NCBI RefSeq assembly: GCF_007748035.1
Contig: NZ_CP036278.1
Coordinates: 62,001-126,000, forward strand
DNA: 64,000 nucleotides
Direction of reading: 5' to 3'
Source of the DNA: Aeoliella mucimassa
GTDB lineage: Bacteria; Planctomycetota; Planctomycetia; Pirellulales; Lacipirellulaceae
Made by a program: the position numbers and the translations under genes. Under the pieces are notes generated by a model that saw only the letters and a program-made list of their open reading frames with translations, was not told the DNA's origin and searched no databases. Positions 9,743 through 18,390 of this stretch are shown here, piece after piece (the stretch's first letter is position 1; each line of letters opens with the position of its first letter).

Positions 9743-9969
9743 CACGGTGCACTCCACCAGTCAAAAAAGGCGGCTGGAGAAACCCCTAGGGCATCGGCAA
9801 GCTTGCATATGTTTTCTATACTGACGTTTCGTTCACCACGTTCAATGCATCCGACATAACTCCGGTCCAAAGCGGCCTCGTCAGCCAAATACTCTTGAGA
9901 CCAACCGCGTTCGGACCGAATACGTCGCATTTGCTCGCCAAATAAAACCTTTACATCCTTGTCTACCAT
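9742..9969 (-). CDS. Controller (C) protein, XRE-type HTH
   Basis: This 75-residue protein is almost entirely a helix-turn-helix domain: WSQEYLADEAALDRSYVGCI is the recognition region and ERGERNVSIENICKLADALG the following helices. This is the size and form of restriction-modification controller proteins, which bind as dimers to C-boxes, first activate their own and the endonuclease gene and then repress. It lies directly before the endonuclease with an ATGA overlap and is divergent from the methyltransferase. A palindrome at 9991-10003 is the likely operator. The start ATG is preceded by only a weak Shine-Dalgarno (AGG next to the ATG), so the message may be nearly leaderless, as known for some C genes. 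Confidence 0.85.
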   Translation of the reverse strand: MVDKDVKVLFGEQMRRIRSERGWSQEYLADEAALDRSYVGCIERGERNVSIENICKLADALGVSPAAFFDWWSAP

Positions 9970-9990
9970 CCTGTAAATTTGAGTTCATGC

Positions 9991-10003
9991 GGACAATATG
10001 TCC
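9991..10003. promoter_or_regulatory. Candidate C-box operator
   Basis: GGACA-ATA-TGTCC is a perfect inverted repeat. It lies 21 bases from the controller start and 35 bases from the methyltransferase start, so a bound controller could act on both divergent promoters. A further GGAC at 10007 could be a half-site. Confidence 0.5.
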
Positions 10004-10038
10004 ACGGACTATGCGCACCAATCTGATAGAGACGTTAA

Positions 10039-11229
10039 ATGTCACTTACAGTCAAATCTAAATCGGATATCAAGCAACCAATTAGATTCGAAAAAGCATT
10101 TTGTGAGTTTTTCGCTGGGATTGGATTGGTACGAGAGGGACTGAAGAGATTGGGCTGGCATTGTGTCTATGCCAATGACAATGATCCAAAGAAACAGGAA
10201 CTATACCAAGCTAAGTTCACTGACTGCCACTTTCATTTGGAGGACGTGAGGGATACCGACAAAGTGTTAGGGAAACTCGGAAATCCTCCAGTGCTTGCGA
10301 CAGCATCTTTTCCTTGCATTGATCTCTCGTTGGCTGGGTGGGGTAGGGGGCTAAGTGGAGATCATTCTTCAACTTTCTTTGGATTCACAGCAGCGCTAGC
10401 TGCAATGAAGAGGCGATGCCCAAAAATACTTCTGATCGAAAACGTCAATGGTCTCTTGACTTCTCACGGAGGCAAAGATTTTCAGGCAGTAGCTACAACA
10501 CTTGCGAGTCTAGGTTATTATCTCGATTCGTTCGTTTTGGATGCAAAGCACTTCGTGCCGCAGAGTCGCCAGCGAGTGTTTGTGATTGGAGTACATAGAA
10601 GCGTAGTAAACAAAGCACCTGTCGTGCTCTCAAATGGTTCGGCTTTCGACCCGTGGAGGGAGGCTCTAGAGCAAACGGCTAGTATCAGACCTAAGCGGCT
10701 AATACAGCTTCTGGAGTCAACAGAATTGAATACCGGGTGGATTGCCAGTCCGATCTCGGCTCCCAGTGCCAATGTTACAAATCTAAAAGAGTTTATTGAC
10801 TTAGATGAGAATCAAGAGTGGTGGGACAAGCCACAGGTGCTTAAACATTACGAGTCGATGAGCGATTCTCATAAAGCCCAAGTGGATTTGTTGATGCTCG
10901 ACAAGAAGGCAGTCCATGTTGGCACTATCTACCGAAGGAAACGGAACGGAACTACTCGTGCAGAGGTTCGGTTTGACGGCATCGCAGGATGCCTTCGTGT
11001 GCCTCGTGGCGGAAGTGCAAGGCAAATAGTAATCGTAATTGATCGAGGGAAGCTTCGAATACGATGGATGTCACCTCGCGAGTATGCCCGATTGCAAGGA
11101 GTGCCTGATTTTCCACTGGTTGGCCGGCCTAATCAGCAAATGGCTGGATTTGGGGATGCTGTTTGTGTACCTGTCATCGAGTGGATCGATAAGTACGTTT
11201 TGTCACCTGTCTATGATGCTATTGCTTAG
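10039..11229 (+). CDS. DNA (cytosine-5-)-methyltransferase
   Basis: The 396-residue protein carries the C5-methyltransferase motifs in order. FAGIGLVREGL (about 25-35) is motif I for SAM; SFPC with the catalytic Cys is at about 90-93; ENV is at 134-136; QSRQR at 175-179 is motif VIII; and the C-terminal RWMSPREYARLQG and GFGDAVCVPV are motifs IX-X. It protects host DNA from the linked endonuclease. The target recognition region between motifs VIII and IX (about 180-310) is fairly short. It is transcribed away from the controller and endonuclease genes across a 69-base gap with the putative operator. Codon use is A+T-richer than in the flanking planctomycete genes. Confidence 0.92.
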   Translation: MSLTVKSKSDIKQPIRFEKAFCEFFAGIGLVREGLKRLGWHCVYANDNDPKKQELYQAKFTDCHFHLEDVRDTDKVLGKLGNPPVLATASFPCIDLSLAGWGRGLSGDHSSTFFGFTAALAAMKRRCPKILLIENVNGLLTSHGGKDFQAVATTLASLGYYLDSFVLDAKHFVPQSRQRVFVIGVHRSVVNKAPVVLSNGSAFDPWREALEQTASIRPKRLIQLLESTELNTGWIASPISAPSANVTNLKEFIDLDENQEWWDKPQVLKHYESMSDSHKAQVDLLMLDKKAVHVGTIYRRKRNGTTRAEVRFDGIAGCLRVPRGGSARQIVIVIDRGKLRIRWMSPREYARLQGVPDFPLVGRPNQQMAGFGDAVCVPVIEWIDKYVLSPVYDAIA

Positions 11230-12347
11230 AGTCTACTTCTGATTGCCTGCAGATCTCCTTGCGGTACCAGCTTTCTTTTCTAACTATGAATCTCAGGGAA
11301 AGGCTAGAGACTCTGTAAGCGGCTAGCAATTTCACTTATGTCTATAGGGCGTGGGGTACTGTCTGTTGCGCTCTCTCGGTATGCACAAATCTGTGTCGTT
11401 CCTTCATTCCATATCGCGGGCTAAACAATTTTTCTTCTCTGGATGCTCCACTTTTCGCTAGGAATTGGCCACCTGTGGTGTTCTAATGGACAGGTGGCTG
11501 AGGCTGTCGGCTTTCAGCTCTCGGCTGTTGGCTTTTTAGTGATTGGAGGTGATTGCGATGTGATGCTTGTCTTAATGTCTGACTTCTAGCGACGCGCAGG
11601 CGATTGGTTGCTTGCGTGGGCGTTCGCTGCTGCGCGGTTGGTAAATCGCTGGTGGGGCTGCGTCGCTGGAAGCTCATGGACCCACCCTACTACCTTCAAG
11701 ATGATATCCCGCGTCCCGCACTCAGAACCCCCAACTTCCAACCCCCAACTCCCAACCAAAATAGTTTCCCATGGGTGGGAATCTATTTTGGGCAACTATC
11801 GCGGAGGTGTCGATGCAACTTGCTACTGACAAACGACTTGCGATGGATTCCCAGTGCGAAAATAGATTCCCACTCGATGCGTTTTGGGAAATGGGAATCT
11901 ATTCAGGCGCGAAAACCGCTGGTTTTGTAGAGTACGCGCAGATTCAATTTTCCCATCGGTGGGTAAATTGGGAATCTATTCGTCAGCGTCCGACTAGGCA
12001 GGCTGCGAGGCGTGTGTCATGCAAGCGTTTGCGCACTTGGCAGGACGGTTTTCAGCCGTGTGGAAATCGGCTAGGCTTTCAACTTGGGGGTGGGCCGTGC
12101 GCACTCGTACGAGCAAGCGGTCTCTCCTCGCGTAGCACAGCAGCTTGGCGTGAAGTTCTGGTGGTCGTACGATTAGGCGGCGTCGAACTTACCGCTCGCG
12201 ACGTGGATCGTAAACACTCAAGTGCGGCTTAGGGGCGGTGCCCTAGGCCAGTAATCGACGTTCGTGAGGATTCTACTTTTCGCTGCGCATTGCTCCACGG
12301 TACGCGACACCGTCCATGTTTTACCTTCTGATGAAAGGAACGTTCGT
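11230..12347. other. Non-coding stretch with hairpin repeat
   Basis: No credible gene is seen in these 1118 bases. The middle part (11460-11982) is copy A of a dispersed hairpin repeat. Bases 11230-11459 are A+T-rich and featureless. Bases 11983-12347 are G+C-rich and should contain the glnA promoter, which I cannot place. Confidence 0.6.
11460..11982 (+). repeat. Dispersed hairpin repeat, copy A
   Basis: About 520 bases match, in inverted orientation, the stretch 23810-24307. The shared order is GGAATTGGCCACCT at the left end, a GTCGGCTTTCAG-like tract, GTGGGGCTGCGTCGCTGG, a C/A-rich run, then three hairpins. Hairpin 1 is 11758-11771 with 11776-11789 (14-base arms, one mismatch). Hairpin 2 is 11861-11872 with 11892-11903 (12-base arms, perfect). 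Hairpin 3 is 11945-11955 with 11960-11970 (11-base arms, one mismatch). Each hairpin carries a GGGAA/TTCCC or GGGTAA-type core, and TGGGAATCTATT recurs. No convincing open frame covers it. Confidence 0.8.
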
Positions 12348-13775
12348 ATGACGCCGCAAGAAGTCCTGGCCATGTGCCGGGAGAATGATGTGAAATCGAT
12401 CGATTTTCGCTTCATGGACTTTCCGGGGCTCTGGCAACACTTCAGCATTCCGGCCAGCAAGCTGGATGAGGATGTGTTTGAAGATGGCCTTGGTTTCGAT
12501 GGTTCGAGCATTCGTGGCTGGCAAGCCATTAACGAGTCGGACATGCTGCTGATGCCGCAGCCCGACACGGCGTTTATCGACCCGTTCTGCCAGTTGAAGA
12601 CCCTGGTGCTGATCTGCAACGTGCAGGATCCCATCACCCGCGAAGACTACACTCGCGATCCGCGAAACGTCGCTCGCAAAGCAGTGAACTACCTGAAGAG
12701 CACGGGTGTCGCCGATACGTGCTACATCGGCCCCGAAGCCGAGTTCTTCATTTTCGACGACGTTCGTTTCGACCAAACTCCGCAAGCGGGCTACTTCTAT
12801 CTCGATAGCGTGGAAGCGGCTTGGAACCGTGGTCGTGATTATCGCGCCGAAGGCATGGGCCCGAACTTGGGTTACAAGCTGCGTCATAAGGAAGGTTACT
12901 TCCCTTGCCCACCTGCGGATCAGTTGAACGACATTCGCGCTGAGATGATGCAGTTGATGATCGACTGCGGTCTCGATGTCGAGTGCCAGCATCACGAAGT
13001 CGCGACCGCTGGTCAGGCCGAAATCGACCTGAAGTACAACGACCTCGTCACGATGGGCGACCATCAGTGCTTGTACAAGTACATCATCAAAAACGTGGCC
13101 GCCAAACACGGCAAGACCGTGACCTTCATGCCGAAGCCGCTGTTTAGCGACAACGGTTCGGGCATGCACACCCACATTTCGTTCTGGAAGGGTGGCGAGC
13201 CATTGTTCGCAGGTAGCGGCTATGCTGGATTGTCGGACGCAGCAATGTATGCCATCGGTGGTATTCTGAAGCACGCTCCTGCACTGCTGGCTTTCACCAA
13301 CCCCACGACCAACAGCTACAAGCGTTTGGTACCGGGTTACGAAGCTCCGGTGAACTTGGCGTACTCGCAGCGTAACCGTAGTGCATCGTGCCGTATCCCG
13401 ATGTACAGCCCGAGCCCGAAGGCCAAGCGAATTGAGTTCCGCTGCCCCGACCCGAGTTCGAATCCTTACCTGGCGTTCAGCGCGCTGATGATGGCCGCGC
13501 TCGACGGTATCCAGAACAAGATCGATCCGGGCGAGCCTTTGGACAAGGACATCTACGATCTGTCGCCGGAAGAACTGGCCGAAGTGCCGAAGACTCCTGG
13601 TTCGCTGGAAGAAGCGCTGCAAGCGTTGTCGGGCGATCACGAGTTCCTGCTCCGCGGCGACGTGTTCACCGAAGACGTCATCAGCACGTGGATCAACTAC
13701 AAGATGGAGAACGAAGTTAAGGCCTTGGCCTTGCGTCCGCATCCATATGAGTTCTGCATGTACTACGACATCTAA
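12348..13775 (+). CDS. glnA: Glutamine synthetase type I
   Basis: The product joins ammonia to glutamate with ATP. The 475-residue length is normal for the bacterial GSI family. [10 protein letters not shown] carries metal-binding glutamates, [12 protein letters not shown] the glutamate/ammonia site, and IYDLSPEEL places the adenylylation tyrosine at about residue 403, so GlnE-type control is possible. The start at 12348 is chosen because AAAGGAA lies 8-14 bases before it and MTPQEVLAM is the usual N-terminus; upstream in-frame ATGs have no such site. It stands alone, followed by a strong hairpin. The minus strand is open over the gene but is a shadow. Confidence 0.97.
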   Translation: MTPQEVLAMCRENDVKSIDFRFMDFPGLWQHFSIPASKLDEDVFEDGLGFDGSSIRGWQAINESDMLLMPQPDTAFIDPFCQLKTLVLICNVQDPITREDYTRDPRNVARKAVNYLKSTGVADTCYIGPEAEFFIFDDVRFDQTPQAGYFYLDSVEAAWNRGRDYRAEGMGPNLGYKLRHKEGYFPCPPADQLNDIRAEMMQLMIDCGLDVECQHHEVATAGQAEIDLKYNDLVTMGDHQCLYKYIIKNVAAKHGKTVTFMPKPLFSDNGSGMHTHISFWKGGEPLFAGSGYAGLSDAAMYAIGGILKHAPALLAFTNPTTNSYKRLVPGYEAPVNLAYSQRNRSASCRIPMYSPSPKAKRIEFRCPDPSSNPYLAFSALMMAALDGIQNKIDPGEPLDKDIYDLSPEELAEVPKTPGSLEEALQALSGDHEFLLRGDVFTEDVISTWINYKMENEVKALALRPHPYEFCMYYDI

Positions 13776-13808
13776 GCCGGAGTCGACGCAGAAAACTTGA
13801 AGCAACTC

Positions 13809-13841
13809 GCAGCCCCGGTCAGTCTTGCTGACCGGGGCTGC
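13809..13841 (+). terminator. Hairpin terminator after glnA
   Basis: GCAGCCCCGGTCAG and its exact complement form a 14-base-pair stem around a 5-base loop, 33 bases after the glnA stop. No T run follows, so it may act with Rho or mainly stabilise the message. Confidence 0.65.
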
Positions 13842-13941
13842 TGATGTGTTGGCGGGCGAACTCATAATTCGCATCGCCAGGAGCCCGCTTGTACATTGGA
13901 GCACAGCAGTATTCGAATCACCTGTTTTGCGAGGGTTTCGC

Positions 13942-15096
13942 ATGAAAATCGATCGGTTTCGTAGCCATCCACTCCAGCGGATGTTCGGCATCGCGCTGGC
14001 TGTCTGGATCTGCGGGCAGCAAGGTGCCTGGTGCCAGGCGGGGATTCCCTCGCCGCGGGCGATGTACGGCAGCGACCTGCCCTGGCTCGAAGACGACGAT
14101 GGTTCTCAATTGCCGAAGCCTTACCCGGTGGAGCAAGTCGAGGCGATTGCCGACAACCTGCTGCTGTTTCAAAACCGCGACGGCGGCTGGCCGAAGAACC
14201 TGCACATGGGCGTCCCGCTGAGCGACGCGGATCGCGAGTGGATTGCCGACGCGCAGCATCGGTTGCCGAGCACCATCGACAACAACGCGACCCATTCGCA
14301 AATCGCGTATCTCGCGTCGGCTTATGCGATCACGCATCGCGACGAGTACCGCCGGGCGGCCGAGCGGGGGCTCGAGTACCTGCTGGAAGCCCAGTACTCC
14401 AATGGTGGTTGGCCTCAGTTTTATCCCAATCCCCGCGGCTACAAGGTTCACATCACCTACAACGACAACGCGATGGTCGGGGTGATGAACGTGCTGCAGG
14501 CGGTCGCCGAACAGCAACCGCAGTATGACTTCGTCGAGCCGGAGTTGCGCCAGCGAGCCGAGCGGGCCTACGCCCGAGGAATCGATTGCATCGTCCGCAC
14601 GCAGGTGGTGATCGATGGTCGCAAGACCGTGTGGTGTCAGCAGCACGACTACCAAACGCTCGAACCGGTCGACGCGCGATCGTTCGAAAAGGCAAGCCTC
14701 GTGAGCGGCGAGAGCGCCGAGATCGTGCTGCTACTGATGCGGGTGCGGGAGCCGAACGAGCAGGTGGTCGAAGCGGTGGAAGCAGCCATCACATGGTTTG
14801 CCGAGACGCAGCTTGATGGCATTCGCATCGATCGAGTGACGATTCGCTCGCCCGACAATGGTGCTAGCTTTCGCGATCAGGTGGTGGTCGCCGACCGAGA
14901 AGCTCCCCCGATCTGGGCACGATTCTACGAACTCGAAACGAATCGGCCCTTGTTTTGCGGGAGAGATGGCAAGGTGAAGTACTCGCTTGCCGAAATCGAG
15001 GTCGAACGACGCGCAGGCTACGCCTGGTACGTGTCGTCGCCCAGAAAGTTGAACAGAGCGTACGCGAATTGGAAAGCTCGGGTAACCGAGCAGTGA
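13942..15096 (+). CDS. Exported pectate lyase, family PL10
   Basis: This 384-residue protein has a signal peptide (about 1-32, ending near GAWCQA). It continues with the PL10 pattern: NLLLFQNRDGGWPKN, then STIDNNATHSQIAYL, then YSNGGWPQFYP and TYNDNAMVGVMNVL. This is an alpha/alpha-toroid lyase that cleaves polygalacturonate by beta-elimination. Three GGWP-type repeats mark the barrel. The ATG at 13942 follows GAGGG; the longer frame upstream runs through the glnA terminator and is not used. With the sulfatase and the surface-protein locus elsewhere in the window it points to growth on plant or algal polysaccharide. Confidence 0.85.
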   Translation: MKIDRFRSHPLQRMFGIALAVWICGQQGAWCQAGIPSPRAMYGSDLPWLEDDDGSQLPKPYPVEQVEAIADNLLLFQNRDGGWPKNLHMGVPLSDADREWIADAQHRLPSTIDNNATHSQIAYLASAYAITHRDEYRRAAERGLEYLLEAQYSNGGWPQFYPNPRGYKVHITYNDNAMVGVMNVLQAVAEQQPQYDFVEPELRQRAERAYARGIDCIVRTQVVIDGRKTVWCQQHDYQTLEPVDARSFEKASLVSGESAEIVLLLMRVREPNEQVVEAVEAAITWFAETQLDGIRIDRVTIRSPDNGASFRDQVVVADREAPPIWARFYELETNRPLFCGRDGKVKYSLAEIEVERRAGYAWYVSSPRKLNRAYANWKARVTEQ

Positions 15097-15113
15097 GTTC
15101 GTAATGACGACGC

Positions 15114-15139
15114 GCGCCATCACTTGATGGGCGCTTTTT
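15114..15139 (+). terminator. Rho-independent terminator after the pectate lyase
   Basis: GCGCCATC pairs with GATGGGCGC (one bulged G) around ACTT, followed by TTTTT at 15135-15139, 17 bases after the stop codon. Confidence 0.75.
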
Positions 15140-15352
15140 GAAAGGTTGGAATTGCGGTCGAAAAGAAAACAAAAACGCAAGTGGTTACCTAGCCAGTACT
15201 TGTGGATTACTGGCCCTGGTCGGCACGCGGTATGTAGGTAGGGTACTAATAGAAGTGCATGAGCGGGTTCCTCTCACTCGCTAGCGCACGATTTCGATTC
15301 CCCCCTACAGTGCGGACGCCTCGGAAATCAGGGCCGCGAAGGAGAGTGTGTT

Positions 15353-15649
15353 ATGGCGAAGCGTGTATTGATGATGTTGTTGTTTGTGGGTGCGTTGGGT
15401 GCTGCGAGCCTGATGATGCCCAACACAGCCGAAGCCCGTGGTCATCGTTATGGACCACCAGTACGGCATTACCACAATCATGGGCGCGTGCAGCACCGCG
15501 GTTATTATGCTCCGCGAGCCGCCTACTACGCGCCGCGTTACTACGCACCACGTTACTATGCCCCCCGCGTGTACGCACCCCGTTACAACTACGGCGGTGG
15601 CGGTGTCTATCTGAACGGCGCCCGCGGCGGTCTTTACATCGGTTGGTAA
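15353..15649 (+). CDS. Small exported YAPR-repeat protein
   Basis: This 98-residue protein has a clear signal peptide (about 1-27, ending AEA-RG). The mature part is short and rich in H, Y, R and G: an HNHGRVQHRG segment, then YYAPR or YAPR five times in tandem, then a GGGG turn and a YLNGARGGLYIGW tail. A good GGAG site precedes the ATG and a terminator follows, so it is a single-gene unit. Such tyrosine/arginine-rich secreted peptides are common in planctomycetes; their role is not known to me. It could bind to the cell wall or matrix. Confidence 0.8.
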   Translation: MAKRVLMMLLFVGALGAASLMMPNTAEARGHRYGPPVRHYHNHGRVQHRGYYAPRAAYYAPRYYAPRYYAPRVYAPRYNYGGGGVYLNGARGGLYIGW

Positions 15650-15689
15650 CCTAGGTGATGTAGACGCAGTAGAAAGTTTCAAAGCATTC

Positions 15690-15724
15690 GCCAGCCGTGT
15701 TGTTCGCAGCACGGTTGGCGTCTT
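15690..15724 (+). terminator. Rho-independent terminator after the YAPR gene
   Basis: GCCAGCCGTG pairs with CACGGTTGGC (one G-T pair) around a 10-base loop, followed by GTCTTTT, 41 bases after the stop. Confidence 0.75.
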
Positions 15725-15864
15725 TTCATGAACCAGCAAAGCTAGAAGTCGTATCGTTGATCTGACCAGAATCTTGTGGATTTTGGCCGGCGAAGACGCG
15801 AGAATCGAGGGAGTATTTCACTCGCCCGAACCCACTCGCCTGTTGCCGCGATTCCACGCACGAT

Positions 15865-16284
15865 ATGACGTTTCGAGTTACCACGCTGTTCTATCTTATC
15901 GCCCTCGTATCGCTGTCGATCGTTGCTTTCGGTACGTTCGGCATCGTCGTCGCAGGGGTTCTCATCTGGTCCGCCCTGGCGATGCAGGACGAATGGGTCG
16001 GCTATCTGATTTTTGGGTTGATCTTTGTAGGCTGTTCGGGCTACTCGATTGTGCTCGATCACCACAGCCAGTTCGTCGCGCAATGGCTTTCCAACGATCC
16101 ACTACTCGTAGGCAATACGTTCAAGCAAGCGTACGGGCTGGTGCTTCTCACGCTGCTCATCGTTGCGGTCGTTCTGCGACCGGTCCGGCGACGCATCTGG
16201 CCGCTGTTCGGCCCGCCCGCTCCCAAACACCAGTCGCCCGCTAGTAGAATAAAGGCCTCGTCTGAGAGCGAACCAGAACCGTAA
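15865..16284 (+). CDS. Mini-member of the TM-DUF1559-TM paralogue row
   Basis: This 139-residue protein begins with the N-terminal leader shared with the next three genes (MTFRVTTLFYLIALVSLS; compare MIFRLATLLYLFALVAAS). It ends with the same kind of C-terminal helix plus basic RPVRRR tail, but lacks the ~200-residue extracytoplasmic DUF1559-like domain between them. Membrane helices are seen at about 5-40, 45-65 and 92-112. It may be a deletion product or a partner that pairs in the membrane with the full-length members. It lies 64 bases before the interrupted paralogue, probably in one operon. Function unknown. Confidence 0.7.
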   Translation: MTFRVTTLFYLIALVSLSIVAFGTFGIVVAGVLIWSALAMQDEWVGYLIFGLIFVGCSGYSIVLDHHSQFVAQWLSNDPLLVGNTFKQAYGLVLLTLLIVAVVLRPVRRRIWPLFGPPAPKHQSPASRIKASSESEPEP

Positions 16285-16618
16285 GCCAAGCCGCTGAGGG
16301 GATTCGCTCGCTACCAACTGCTATCGCTCGTCTTCAAACCATCGACGCATGATTTTTCGACTCGCCACGCTACTGTACCTGTTCGCCCTGGTCGCTGCTT
16401 CGTGTGCGGTGATAGGAGCGTGGGGGATCGCGGTCGTTGCGGGGGTGCTGCTACTGTGGAGGGCCTATCTTTCCCATGAGTGGGATACTCGCTTCGGAGC
16501 CATCGTCTTGGCGGTCGGTCTGCTACTATTCGGTCTCGCTCAAATACCCATCGATACCCCCCGCGAAGCGGCCCGCACAATGGGGTGTCGCAACAGACTT
16601 CGTAATACCTCGTTTGCA

Positions 16619-16627
16619 ATTGAGAAT
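16619..16627. repeat. Target-site duplication of IS copy 1, left
   Basis: ATTGAGAAT occurs here and again at 17663-17671 directly outside the IS ends. A 9-base duplication is typical of the IS903 group. Confidence 0.95.
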
Positions 16628-17662
16628 GGCCTTGTTGACTAACTCCACTCGAACTGTGGAAGCCCGAGTTGGGTGAATTGATTGATGATTTTACAGCGCA
16701 AGCGGGCTTCCGTTTGTTGGTTTTCGAATACTCGGTTTTTGAGATGGCTCCCAAAGCTTTGTTTCACTCGGTACATGGTCGTTTCCGCCAAGCTTCTACG
16801 ATGATAGCCCACTTCCTCTTTCCAACTCCTACGCCCCTTGCGTCGAATCTGACGAATTGCCTCGTCCCGGGGCAAAGGCTCCTCCGCAGAGTTGCCATGT
16901 TGTTTGATCTTGGCGTTGTGCTGCGGCGGAATCACCGGCTCAATGCCTTCGGATTCCAGCCCTTCATAAACCTTCCACTTGTCGTAACTACCGTCGCCGT
17001 GAAACTTTTTTACGGGCTGCTCCACCTGCTCCAGCATTTCGGGAACCGCATCGGCATCGTGGCAACTGTTCTCGGTCAAAATCTCCGCCACAATCTCGCG
17101 GGTGTCAGGATTCACCGACAAATGCAGCTTCCGCCATGTCCGCCGCTTCGACTTGCCATGCGTCCGCATCTTCCATTCGCCCTCGCCAAACACTTTCATG
17201 CCGGTGCTATCCACCACGATATCGATGTCGCCCCTCTTGTTAGCGATATCGAGCGAAACATTCAGCTTGCTGGCTCGCTTGGCGAGCGAAGAATAATTGG
17301 GAATCGCTGCCTCGACGCCCAACATCGCCACCAGCGAGCGGCCGAATCCCTCAGTCTGCCGATAGGGAAGTTTCAGCAGTTCGCGAATCGTCAGCAAGCA
17401 CTCGATCGCCGTATCGCTGAAGACAAAAGGGCGACCGACTTTTGTCTGGTCGTTAGGATGTTCCCAGTTCTCCAACGCCTCGTCGCTAAACCAAATAGTG
17501 ATGTTTCCACGCTCGATGAGCGACTTGTTATACTCCTTCCAGTTCGTGACTTTGTAGGTTCGTTTTTCTTTCGTAGCCATGTTCGATCTCCGTAAAAAAG
17601 GTACGTGGTTCCATTCCACGTTAGTTTTTACGGAGGTTTGTGACTAATTGTTCAACAAGGCC
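16628..17662 (-). mobile_element. IS5-family (IS903-group) element, copy 1
   Basis: The element is 1035 bases and both ends start GGCCTTGTTGA, with weaker similarity inward. It holds one transposase gene reading leftwards. It appears identical to the copy at 32238-33272, as both strands give the same translations over the gene. It splits a DUF1559-like gene. Confidence 0.95.
16639..17580 (-). CDS. IS903-group transposase
   Basis: The 313-residue DDE transposase has the IS5/IS903 pattern: VGRPFVFSDTAIECLLTIREL near the N-terminus, IVVDSTGMKVFGEGEW with the first catalytic D, KLHLSVN, then FHGDGSYDK with the second D, and YHRRSLAETTMYRVK with the catalytic E. The ATG at 17580 follows GGAG; an in-frame ATG 39 bases upstream lies close to the IS end. 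The gene is intact and could be active. The last bases of the gene lie 11 bases from the IS end. Confidence 0.93.
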   Translation of the reverse strand: MATKEKRTYKVTNWKEYNKSLIERGNITIWFSDEALENWEHPNDQTKVGRPFVFSDTAIECLLTIRELLKLPYRQTEGFGRSLVAMLGVEAAIPNYSSLAKRASKLNVSLDIANKRGDIDIVVDSTGMKVFGEGEWKMRTHGKSKRRTWRKLHLSVNPDTREIVAEILTENSCHDADAVPEMLEQVEQPVKKFHGDGSYDKWKVYEGLESEGIEPVIPPQHNAKIKQHGNSAEEPLPRDEAIRQIRRKGRRSWKEEVGYHRRSLAETTMYRVKQSFGSHLKNRVFENQQTEARLRCKIINQFTQLGLPQFEWS

Positions 17663-18390
17663 ATTGAGAATTACGAAGATACCTACGGTCATCTTCCCCC
17701 TGCAGTGGCAACTCTTGGCACGTCGGGCGATACCCAAAGCTGGCGGTTGGTAATAATGCCGTTCATTGAGAGCAACAGCATTCCCAGCATCTACAACAGG
17801 AACGAACCCTGGAATGGTCCGACGAATCGTACGCTACCGAGCATTGAGTGGTACGAGTGTCCCTCGCACCGAGAGACCAGCGACACCAGCTACCTAGCGG
17901 TGGTTGCCCCTGAGTGCGTGTGGACCGATCCGCCTCGCAAGTTGGAAGAGATCACCGACGACCACTCGCAGACCATTCTGCTTATCGATGTCGGCCATAG
18001 CGACATCGACTGGAAAGAGCCTCGCGACCTGACGTTCGATGAAGCGGTGGAGTTACTCACTGCTCCGGTCGACCCCGACGAGTTTACCGGGCACGTCGAG
18101 CAGGCGAGCTTCCTGCATCAGGAACATTACTTCCGTCACGTCGCCATGCTGGATGGCAGCGTGCTACGACTTCGAGCGCCACTCGACCGCGAAACCGCCA
18201 TCGCCCTGCTCACCGCCAACGGCGGGGAGACAATCGACCCCGCCGCGCTCGAAAGTCTCGGCCAGCCCGAACTCCGCTACGATCGCCTCTATGGCCTGCT
18301 GCTGTTGATCGCGATCGCCGTGCTGCCGGTCGTGCCAGCAGTGCGCAAACGGGTGTTGCCGAGAGTGATTAGCGAGGAGACAAGCGACGC

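Noticed and set aside
11604-12232. Open frames inside and beside the hairpin repeat
   Set aside because: The translations track the repeat's low-complexity and hairpin parts, have no ribosome site and are not kept between the two copies.
13440-13475. tRNA-like GAGTTCGAATCC block
   Set aside because: It lies within glnA codons and no acceptor or anticodon stems surround it; no tRNA was found in the window.
12321-13991. A 556-codon frame on the minus strand
   Set aside because: Antisense of glnA.
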